Assembly (NCBI GenBank): GCA_016779585.1 | Contig: JADHNI010000029.1 | Span: 1-42,401 of the forward strand | Origin: Pseudomonadales bacterium | GTDB taxonomy: Bacteria; Pseudomonadota; Gammaproteobacteria; Pseudomonadales; Azotimanducaceae | Direction of reading: 5' to 3' | DNA length: 42,401 bases | Shown: in pieces, positions 32,870-39,483 of the stretch | How positions within the stretch are numbered: position 1 is the first letter of the stretch | Layout: each line of letters begins with the position of its first letter | Program-made: the position numbers and the translations under genes | Notes under the pieces: model-generated | Told to the model about the DNA's origin: nothing | Database searches by the model: none | What the model saw: only the letters and a program-made list of their open reading frames with translations

Positions 32870-33332
32870 GGTTCGTCCGTTCTGCAACTCGCTTGCGCGC
32901 AAGCTCATATACCTGCCGGTTACCACGACTCCATGTTACCGTCAGCGTCGTTGCATAAATCAGCCAGCGATCACCATGCCGCCTGAGTCGGTGTGTGTAG
33001 TGTCCTCCCAGGGTATGGAAGTTATCACCGAGGCTGTTGGCAATGAAATGCTCCGCTTTCATATAGACAATAGCTGTCGCTTCATCCTCATCAACGTCAA
33101 TCATGAAATTGGTCAATACATGCTGCGTGGCATCAAAACCCGGCAGCATCGCTTTACAGCCCGCCACCCACTCATCTCCCGTCATCCTGGACGCCGGCGC
33201 GCCACTGTAACTGGAAAAATCCATCTCCAGCTCATCAGCAAAAATTGACCTGAAAAGCGCCCAGTTCCGGGAATCAATTCCCCAGGCGTACTTGAGAATG
33301 GTTTCCTGTATGTCGGACTTGTCCTGGTCCAC
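32862..33332 (-). CDS. SnoaL/NTF2-like protein, dehydratase-isomerase type (156 aa)
   Basis: A single cone-shaped alpha+beta barrel: DIQETILKYAWGIDSRNWALFRSIFADELEMDFSSY is the typical opening of the SnoaL_4 group (scytalone dehydratase / BaiE-like), followed by GFDATQHVLTNFMIDVDEDEATAIVYMKAEH. The His in TQHVLTN is the usual active-site position. I prefer the GTG start at 33332 because AGGAG lies 8 nt upstream; an ATG at 33362 adds ten residues but has no ribosome site. It is divergent from the Ddn-like gene. Substrate is unknown. Confidence 0.85.
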   Translation of the reverse strand: MDQDKSDIQETILKYAWGIDSRNWALFRSIFADELEMDFSSYSGAPASRMTGDEWVAGCKAMLPGFDATQHVLTNFMIDVDEDEATAIVYMKAEHFIANSLGDNFHTLGGHYTHRLRRHGDRWLIYATTLTVTWSRGNRQVYELARKRVAERTNLS

Positions 33333-33362
33333 CGGCACTTCTCCTGAAACAAAAAAGTTCAT

Positions 33363-33373
33363 GTTACAGTAAC
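33363..33373. promoter_or_regulatory. Palindrome GTTAC-A-GTAAC in a short divergent gap
   Basis: The 11-bp near-continuous dyad sits between the SnoaL-like gene (start 33332) and the Ddn-like gene (ATG 33377), directly upstream of both. Its size and position suit a TetR-type or other dimeric repressor site. No regulator is encoded beside it. Confidence 0.4.
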
Positions 33374-33376
33374 GTC

Positions 33377-33799
33377 ATGAGTGAAACAGACATGAAAAGT
33401 TTTAACGCGAAGATCATCGAGGAATTCCGCGCAAACGGCGGTAAGGTTGCGATGTTTGCAGACTACCCGGTGGTCATCCTGCACACGATCGGCGCAAAAA
33501 GTGGCAACGAACACCTGGTGCCATTGGTCCTCACCATCAAGGACAACGGCGACTGGATTCTGTTCGCTTCCTTCGCCGGATCCCCGAAGAACCCACCCTG
33601 GGTCTACAACCTCAGGGCCAACCCTCAGATTGAGATCGAGTACGGCACAGAAACCTTCCGCGCCAACATCGTGGAGCTTGATGAAGCCGCTGCAAGGGAG
33701 ACAGTCAGCGCTCAGGCCGCGGTCTCCGAGCAGTTTTCGGGTTACGTCGCTTCCGCCGCACCTAGACAGATTCCGGTCTTTCGAATCGAGCGAATCTGA
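33377..33799 (+). CDS. Ddn/DUF385-type deazaflavin-dependent nitroreductase family protein (140 aa)
   Basis: The order VVILHTIGAKSGNEHLVPLVL, WILFASFAGSPKNPPWVYNLRANPQIEIEYG, FRANIVELD and PVFRIERI is that of the split-barrel F420-dependent nitroreductase (Ddn) family. There, the first block binds F420 phosphate and the WYxNLxANP block packs on the ring. Whether this organism makes F420 is not visible here; FMN or quinone use is an alternative. No ribosome site is seen before the ATG, so translation may be leaderless. Confidence 0.9.
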   Translation: MSETDMKSFNAKIIEEFRANGGKVAMFADYPVVILHTIGAKSGNEHLVPLVLTIKDNGDWILFASFAGSPKNPPWVYNLRANPQIEIEYGTETFRANIVELDEAAARETVSAQAAVSEQFSGYVASAAPRQIPVFRIERI

Positions 33800-33802
33800 A
33801 AC

Positions 33803-34312
33803 CTAAAGTGGTCGGTACATTACGTGTTCAGGTTCCCTGATCTGCAGGATATTCAGCGCAAAGTCCTCGGGTGTCATCGATTCGATGGAATTCGCAAACG
33901 AATGTGACCAGTCAAGGATGTAGGTTCTCTTTGAGATACGCCACTGCCCGTCTCGTTTCTCGTACTCATCCAGGTAACGGCCGCCATACATGTTATCGAC
34001 CAGGTTGCCGTCCTCGTCCGACCCGGTACCGACTGCAATACCGTAACACTCGCCAACGGCATGATCACCGTTCACTTCGACAATCAGGCTGGTAGACATG
34101 TGCCATCTTCTAATAGCTTCCTGCTCATGGGGCATCACGGTTTTTACCCAATCAGCACCATTGCCTTTGAAGAAGCCGAAATCAATGTCGGCGTCCGGCC
34201 AGAAGCAACTGTCCTGACCGGGTGTGTCTAGCCAGTCCTGGGTTCGGCCATAACGCATGACCACCTCTTCTATAGCTTTCTTATCAAGCAATTCCTGAAG
34301 TTGTGCGTCCAT
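33803..34312 (-). CDS. SnoaL/NTF2-like protein (169 aa)
   Basis: LLDKKAIEEVVMRYGRTQDWLD opens an NTF2-like barrel, and EAIRRWHMSTSLIVEVNGDHAVGECYGIAVGT with RWHMSTSL aligns with the conserved His region of SnoaL_4 proteins; GGRYLDEYEKRDGQWRISKRTYILDW is the closing sheet. The ATG at 34312 has an excellent AGGAGGAG site, so the longer upstream frame is rejected. It is divergent from the second Rieske gene and 3 nt from the convergent Ddn-like gene. A hydratase, dehydratase or isomerase role is inferred. Confidence 0.87.
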   Translation of the reverse strand: MDAQLQELLDKKAIEEVVMRYGRTQDWLDTPGQDSCFWPDADIDFGFFKGNGADWVKTVMPHEQEAIRRWHMSTSLIVEVNGDHAVGECYGIAVGTGSDEDGNLVDNMYGGRYLDEYEKRDGQWRISKRTYILDWSHSFANSIESMTPEDFALNILQIREPEHVMYRPL

Positions 34313-34435
34313 CTTCTCCTCCTTTGGTTTGGTTCCGTAGGGTAACCATACCACCCTGGTGACGAGGCGGGAAAAGCCTGAAATCAGCCGCCTCCCGTGG
34401 TAACTTCGTCTGCTCAGACACGAGGGAGGGTGATC

Positions 34436-35665
34436 ATGGAACAGTCGTTACAGGTCGATATACTGAAAGAACTGATGCGCCAGCTGGATGAAGGCAGGAA
34501 CATTGATGCTGGCGTGCAGTATCGAATGTCGACAACCTCTTACGTCTGTACAGACCAGGCAAAAAAGGAGTGGCAGGCTTTCTTCCGGGATCACCCGCAA
34601 TTGATCGGGCTATCCGGCGAACTCCCCGGACCCGACACTTTTATCACGATGGAGGATTTCGGCACACCGCTCCTCGCTACCCGGGATAAAACCGGCAGGT
34701 TTCGAGCCTTCCTGAATTCCTGTCGCCATAGAGGCGCCAGGGTCGCCAACGATGCCAGGGGTAAAGCCTCCATGTTTACCTGTCCTTTCCATCACTGGGG
34801 ATATGGCAACACCGGTGAGCTTATAAGTATTCCCAATGAAGATCATTTCGGACCTATCGACAAATCCTGCAACGGTCTGATCGAACTACCCGCAGTTGAA
34901 CGGGCTGGTCTGCTCTGGGTCCATCCGCAGCCGGACCGACAACTGGATATTGAAGCACTGCTTGGTACGGAACTGGACGCTGAGATTGCCAGCCACAACC
35001 TGGGCGACCTGGCTTTCGCAGGCAGCACCACCATAGACAAGAATCTCAACTGGAAGCTGGCCAACGACACCTTCGGTGAAACCTACCACTTCCAGAAACT
35101 GCACAAGGACACCCTCGGCAGACTGTATCTCGGTAATAATCTTCACCTGACCGAGTATGGCAGGCATCACCGCTTCATCACGGCCAACGGCGCCATCCAC
35201 GGTATGCGCGAGCTACCCGAAGAGCAGTGGGCGCTGAAGCGCGCCACCTTTGTCCTCTATTACCTGTTCCCCAATATACAAATGGTCTGCAACGAAAAAA
35301 GCGTCAGCCTGATCAGGATTTACCCTGATCCAGAAAACACCGGTCACTCCATAACCCAGGTGGCGTTTTACTACACCAAAGACGTCATGGAAGAGGCAAC
35401 CGGGGAGACCGAACTGTCACGGGATGATGTCTATGATGCGGAACGCCGGGCCGGGGGATCCCCTAACCTTGCCGCCTCACTCGAAGTGTTCAGCAGCACT
35501 ATCTCTGACGAAGACTATGTCATGGGAGAGATGCAGCAACAGGCCGCAGAAAATGGCCTGTTGAAAGAAATTATCTTCGGGCGCAATGAACCTGCCCTGC
35601 ACCACTTTCACAACTCCTACCGGGAAGCACTGAATCAACCTCCACTGGTACCCGTAACAAGCTAG
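34436..35665 (+). CDS. Rieske [2Fe-2S] oxygenase, alpha subunit (409 aa)
   Basis: The Rieske motif runs from CRHRGA to TCPFHHWGYG (C-x-H-x17-C-x2-H, about residues 98-120). The catalytic iron site is in NDTFGETYHFQKLHKDTLG, with two His spaced by five. Length is typical. The ATG at 34436 has GAGGGAGGG 6 nt upstream; a GTG 39 nt earlier is less likely. It is followed after a single base by a sterol-desaturase family gene, so the two oxygenases are coupled. No reductase gene is adjacent. Confidence 0.92.
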   Translation: MEQSLQVDILKELMRQLDEGRNIDAGVQYRMSTTSYVCTDQAKKEWQAFFRDHPQLIGLSGELPGPDTFITMEDFGTPLLATRDKTGRFRAFLNSCRHRGARVANDARGKASMFTCPFHHWGYGNTGELISIPNEDHFGPIDKSCNGLIELPAVERAGLLWVHPQPDRQLDIEALLGTELDAEIASHNLGDLAFAGSTTIDKNLNWKLANDTFGETYHFQKLHKDTLGRLYLGNNLHLTEYGRHHRFITANGAIHGMRELPEEQWALKRATFVLYYLFPNIQMVCNEKSVSLIRIYPDPENTGHSITQVAFYYTKDVMEEATGETELSRDDVYDAERRAGGSPNLAASLEVFSSTISDEDYVMGEMQQQAAENGLLKEIIFGRNEPALHHFHNSYREALNQPPLVPVTS

Positions 35666-35666
35666 C

Positions 35667-36896
35667 GTGAACTATGTAACTTACGCCATTCCCTTCTTTG
35701 TACTCCTCATGCTGGTGGAGTACCTCTGGGGGCACTTCACAAGGCACCAGACTTACCGATTGAATGACACGGTGAACAGTCTCTCCATGGGATTGCTCAG
35801 TCGGGTCGTTGATCTGCTGCGCCTGGGATTCGCAGGCACAGTCATCGAAGCCATCGTTCGAGCGGCCGGTGTCCAGCAGGTCAACACGGACCCCACCTGG
35901 GTCTGGGTTGCTGCATTTGTCGCCTATGATTTCTGCTACTACTGGAAACATCGGTTCGGCCACGAGTGGCGAATTCTCTGGGCGTCACATGTTGCCCATC
36001 ACCAGAGTGAAGAGTTCAACCTGAGTACAGCACTGCGCCAGACAGGTACCGACTACATTGGTTTTGTGTTCTATATCCCGCTCTACCTGGCAGGTTTGCC
36101 GGTTGAAGTCGTCATCACCGTCGGCAGTCTCAATCTTATTTACCAGTTTTGGGTTCACACGGAACACATCCGGAAGCTGGGCCCCGTTGAGTGGGTCTTT
36201 GTAACGCCGTCCAACCATCGCGTACACCATGCCAAGAACCCGGACTACATCGATAAAAACTACGGCGGCGTCTTTATCCTGTGGGACCGCATGTTCGGCA
36301 CCTTTAAAGACGAAAGAGAAGATAACCCCTGTTGTTACGGAATTACCCACGCGCTGCAGAGCTGGAATCCGATCTGGGCAAACCTGCATATCTGGGTAGA
36401 AACCGCACAACTTGCCTGGCGAACCAGACGCTGGCGCGACAAATTCCTGGTCTGGTTTAAACCACCTTCGTGGATACCCGGGGATCTGCCGGTAGAACAC
36501 TACGACTGGCAGGCACCCAAGTACGATCCACAGAGCACACCTTTTATTAAAGCCTACTGCTTCACCAACTACTGGATTATTACCGTCGCTGGACTGGCTG
36601 CCGTGCTGGCAGGAGAACTGCTCTCCGTGCCCGTGGCGCTCACCGCCTTTGCGGTTGTCGCCGGCACCTTGTTCAGCCACGGTCGACTGCTTGAAGGCAG
36701 GCGGGATGCGATGAACATCGAATTCAGCCGGCTGGGCGTTCTGCTTCTGCTGGCCATGGTTCTGCCACAGGTTTGGCCCGCTTTGCCGGAATGGCTATCC
36801 CCCGCGGTCCTGGCTTACGTGGTGGCGAGCCTCGGCGCGCTTGTGATCTCTGGTGCAGCCAGCCATTCCCTGCCCTGGAGCATCAGGTCGAAGTAA
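35667..36896 (+). CDS. Sterol desaturase / fatty acid hydroxylase family membrane protein (409 aa)
   Basis: The eight-His di-iron pattern is visible: KHRFGHE, SHVAHHQSEEFN, HTEHI and SNHRVHHAKNPDYIDKNYGG. Membrane helices flank it (IPFFVLLMLVEYLWG at the N-terminus; several after residue 290). The family hydroxylates or desaturates lipids, sterols or carotenoids; the sequence resembles the alkylglycerol-monooxygenase/C-5 desaturase branch. The start is GTG one base after the Rieske stop. The final 82 nt overlap the convergent SQR gene. Confidence 0.92.
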   Translation: MNYVTYAIPFFVLLMLVEYLWGHFTRHQTYRLNDTVNSLSMGLLSRVVDLLRLGFAGTVIEAIVRAAGVQQVNTDPTWVWVAAFVAYDFCYYWKHRFGHEWRILWASHVAHHQSEEFNLSTALRQTGTDYIGFVFYIPLYLAGLPVEVVITVGSLNLIYQFWVHTEHIRKLGPVEWVFVTPSNHRVHHAKNPDYIDKNYGGVFILWDRMFGTFKDEREDNPCCYGITHALQSWNPIWANLHIWVETAQLAWRTRRWRDKFLVWFKPPSWIPGDLPVEHYDWQAPKYDPQSTPFIKAYCFTNYWIITVAGLAAVLAGELLSVPVALTAFAVVAGTLFSHGRLLEGRRDAMNIEFSRLGVLLLLAMVLPQVWPALPEWLSPAVLAYVVASLGALVISGAASHSLPWSIRSK

Positions 36897-38392
36897 ATGG
36901 GCGGCAACATGGTTGCCTTCAGGAACCAGCCTGCCCAGGTCGGCTGTTTTCCATTCAGCAGCCACAGAGGCATGGTCGGTAACAGCTTTCCACCGTAACC
37001 GAATTCCGCCAGCACAACCTTGCCGCGCTCTACGATCAGCGGGCAGGAACCATAGCCATCATAAATCGCAACGCTTTCATCACCCTTCAGCTGGGCAATC
37101 AGGTTGTGTGCCACCACCGGCGCCTGCTTGCGTACCGCGGCAGCTGTCTTGGCATTGGGTGTGGAACAGATATCCCCGAGGGAGTAGACATTGTCGAACC
37201 GGGTATGGCGCAGGGTCGCCTGGTCAACATCGACCCAGCCTGCCTCATTGGCAAGCGGCTTTACAAAGTTAGGAGCACACTGCTGTGGTGACACATGCAG
37301 CATGTCGAAACCTACTTCTTCCCGCTGACCTTCCGTATTTTCGAAAAAGGCTTTCTTCGCCGGTCCGTCAACCACGACCAGGTTTTTGTTGAACTCCAGG
37401 TTGATGCCGTATTTTTCAACATACTTCTCGAGCGCAGGTACATAGTCCTGCACGCCGAACAGTACGCCACCGGCATTGTAGAAATCGATGTTTATGTTCT
37501 TCAGGTTGCCCGAGCGGAGCCAGTGGTCAGCAGCAAGATACATGGCTTTCTGCGGCGCACCCGCGCACTTGATAGGCATCGGCGGCTGGGTAAACACTGC
37601 GCGTCCTGACTTCAGCGCCTGGATGTTTCGCCAGGTCTGCGGCGCAGTATCCAGGTTGTAGTTTGACGTAACACCATTCTGGCCCAGCGTCTCGGAAAGA
37701 CCTTCAACCCTGTCCCAGTCCAGCTTTATGCCTGCGGATACCACGAGCATCTGGTAATTGATGACCGTGCCGCTCTCCAGCAGCACACGATTGGTTTCAG
37801 GCTGAAATTCCTGCACCGCATCCTTGATCCACCGGGCACCGCGAGGGATGAGAGGTGCCATCTCGCGGATCGTCTGGTCGCGGCTGAACACACCGCCGCC
37901 TACGAGCGTCCAGCCAGGCTGGTAGTAGTGCTCACTCTTCGGTTCAACAATAGCCACGTCGAGTCGATGATCACGTTTCAGCAGGCTGGCTGCTGTAGCC
38001 AGGCCTCCTGCCCCGCCCCCAACCACCAGGACCTGCACACTGCGTTCGCCGGAGGAATCGGCAGCAATCCGGTTTCGAAGCTCAAGCACCTGGGTGGAAC
38101 GGTTACCTGTCCGGCAGAATGCGAGCGTGGGTTTTTCACGGCTCAGGATTCGATCAAGCGCCTGCGCTGTTTCCACTGTCAGCTGATTCGGAACAACCGG
38201 CAGGTAGTGATACTCAAGGCCAGCGGCTTCTGCCAGTGCCTGCAACTCACTGCTGTGAGGCTGGTCAGCAGCCTCTCCATCCGGGCGGTTGTTAATCAGT
38301 ACGTCAATACCCATAGCCCGAACACGCTCAATATCGTCAGGAGATATCTGGGCGGTGACGGAATAATGCTCAGTGAGTTGGTTAACTTTCAT
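36815..38392 (-). CDS. DUF442 sulfurtransferase-like domain fused to SQOR-type sulfide:quinone oxidoreductase (525 aa)
   Basis: Residues 1-110 are a DUF442/TIGR01244 domain with active-site loop CRTGNRS (Cys93). From about 118 the FAD domain starts with VLVVGGGAGGLATAASLL; the redox Cys pair of SQOR-like enzymes is in PIKCAGAPQKAMYL and GSCPLIV, and GDICSTPNAKTAAAVR closes the FAD site. SQR oxidises sulfide to persulfide/polysulfide with electrons to quinone. The N-terminal domain probably handles the persulfide product. It lies 36 nt downstream of the ETHE1-like gene. Confidence 0.92.
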   Translation of the reverse strand: MKVNQLTEHYSVTAQISPDDIERVRAMGIDVLINNRPDGEAADQPHSSELQALAEAAGLEYHYLPVVPNQLTVETAQALDRILSREKPTLAFCRTGNRSTQVLELRNRIAADSSGERSVQVLVVGGGAGGLATAASLLKRDHRLDVAIVEPKSEHYYQPGWTLVGGGVFSRDQTIREMAPLIPRGARWIKDAVQEFQPETNRVLLESGTVINYQMLVVSAGIKLDWDRVEGLSETLGQNGVTSNYNLDTAPQTWRNIQALKSGRAVFTQPPMPIKCAGAPQKAMYLAADHWLRSGNLKNINIDFYNAGGVLFGVQDYVPALEKYVEKYGINLEFNKNLVVVDGPAKKAFFENTEGQREEVGFDMLHVSPQQCAPNFVKPLANEAGWVDVDQATLRHTRFDNVYSLGDICSTPNAKTAAAVRKQAPVVAHNLIAQLKGDESVAIYDGYGSCPLIVERGKVVLAEFGYGGKLLPTMPLWLLNGKQPTWAGWFLKATMLPPIYFDLMLQGREWLAAPEITSAPRLATT

Positions 38393-38428
38393 TCATGCTC
38401 TCTCAATTAGTCTCGCGTTTTTCTGGTG

Positions 38429-39283
38429 TCAGGCGGTCCTGAGCGGAATCTTCAGGTAGCGCATCTCGTTATCTTCCGCGGGTGGCAGTGCACCTGCTCG
38501 CATATTGACCTGAATGGAAGGCAGCAGGAGACGGGGCGCCGCAAGTTTGGCATCCCGCGCTTCCCGTGCCTTAACAAACTCAGCCTTGCTATGGCCTGCA
38601 AGGTGGATGTTGGAATTTAGCTCTTCAGCAACGGTTGTCTCACAGACATATTCCGTGCGCGCCTCGGTAAGGTAGTCATGGCACATGTAGAGCACGGTCT
38701 CAGCCGGGAGAGACAGGATTTTCTGGATACTGTCGTAGAGTGTTGCTGCATCGCCGCCGGGAAAGTCCGTTCGCGCGGTGCCATAGTCCGGCATAAACAG
38801 CGTGTCCCCAACAAACGCGGCACCTTCTGTCACGTAAACAGCGCAGGCAGGTGTATGACCTGGCGTGTGCAGAACCTGAAACTCAAGGGAGCCCACCTTG
38901 AACGAATCGTTGTTATCAAACAGTCGGTCGAACTGGCTGCCGTCTGTGGCAAATTCCGGCTCAACATTAAACATGGGACCAAAGGTTTCCTGGACAACGC
39001 CAACCTTGCTGCCGATCCCCACCTGGCCTCCGAGTTCACGCTTGAGGTACTGACTGGCGGTCAGGTGATCCGCGTGTACATGGGTTTCCAGGATCCACTC
39101 CAGGGATAGCTTCTCCGCCCGGATGTAGTCGATCAGTGCATCAGCGCTGGTTGTGCTGACTTTTCCGGAAGCCATATCAATATCCAGCACCGGGTCGATG
39201 ACCGCGCATGCACGGGTTTCCGTGTCAGTGACCACGTAGCTGAAGGTAAAGGTGTCCTTATCGAAAAAAGACTGGATGTTCAT
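38429..39283 (-). CDS. ETHE1/Blh-like persulfide dioxygenase (MBL fold, 284 aa)
   Basis: The metallo-beta-lactamase motif ETHVHADHLTASQYL, the later HTPGHT and FVGDTLF, and a CHDY histidine give the iron ligands of the ETHE1 family. ETHE1 oxidises glutathione persulfide to sulfite. The extended form (LATPRLLLPS-x-NMRAG-x-LP at the C-terminus) matches the Blh group associated with BigR operons. AAGGAG lies 6 nt before the ATG. First gene of the sulfide unit with the SQR fusion. Confidence 0.92.
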   Translation of the reverse strand: MNIQSFFDKDTFTFSYVVTDTETRACAVIDPVLDIDMASGKVSTTSADALIDYIRAEKLSLEWILETHVHADHLTASQYLKRELGGQVGIGSKVGVVQETFGPMFNVEPEFATDGSQFDRLFDNNDSFKVGSLEFQVLHTPGHTPACAVYVTEGAAFVGDTLFMPDYGTARTDFPGGDAATLYDSIQKILSLPAETVLYMCHDYLTEARTEYVCETTVAEELNSNIHLAGHSKAEFVKAREARDAKLAAPRLLLPSIQVNMRAGALPPAEDNEMRYLKIPLRTA

Positions 39284-39325
39284 AAAAATCTCCTTGCATA
39301 TTCCCGGATCTTATATACCCAATAC

Positions 39326-39357
39326 GCATATGCTTAATTCGTTTGGTTATAACGAAT
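39326..39357. promoter_or_regulatory. Palindromes upstream of the sulfide-oxidation operon
   Basis: GCATATGC (39326-39333) is a perfect palindrome and ATTCGTT...AACGAAT (39337-39343, 39351-39357) is a perfect 7-bp dyad with a 7-bp spacer. On the minus strand TTAAGC and TATAAG 16 nt apart form a plausible promoter that overlaps GCATATGC. An ArsR-type sulfide sensor such as BigR would be expected, but none is encoded here. Confidence 0.45.
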
Positions 39358-39443
39358 GGTAGCGAGCGGGGACTATCAATGCAAAAAGAGAATTCGGAAC
39401 TATTGATCTGCGTCAGGATCGATAGCGCAGGAGCAAGGAGAAA

Positions 39444-39475
39444 CTGACCGGCACCCCGCCTGGGGCACCGGTCAG
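39444..39475 (-). terminator. Terminator-like hairpin after the TonB-dependent receptor
   Basis: On the minus strand CTGACCGGTGCCCC pairs along its full 14 nt (two G-U pairs) with GGGGTGCCGGTCAG around a 4-nt loop, followed by TTTCTCC. It begins 9 nt after the receptor stop. The U tract is short. Confidence 0.75.
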
Positions 39476-39483
39476 CAAAAAGA

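Noticed and set aside
35985..36680. Minus-strand 231-codon frame opposite the hydroxylase
   Set aside because: It is antisense to a gene with all the His-box motifs of the fatty acid hydroxylase family; no motif or ribosome site supports it.
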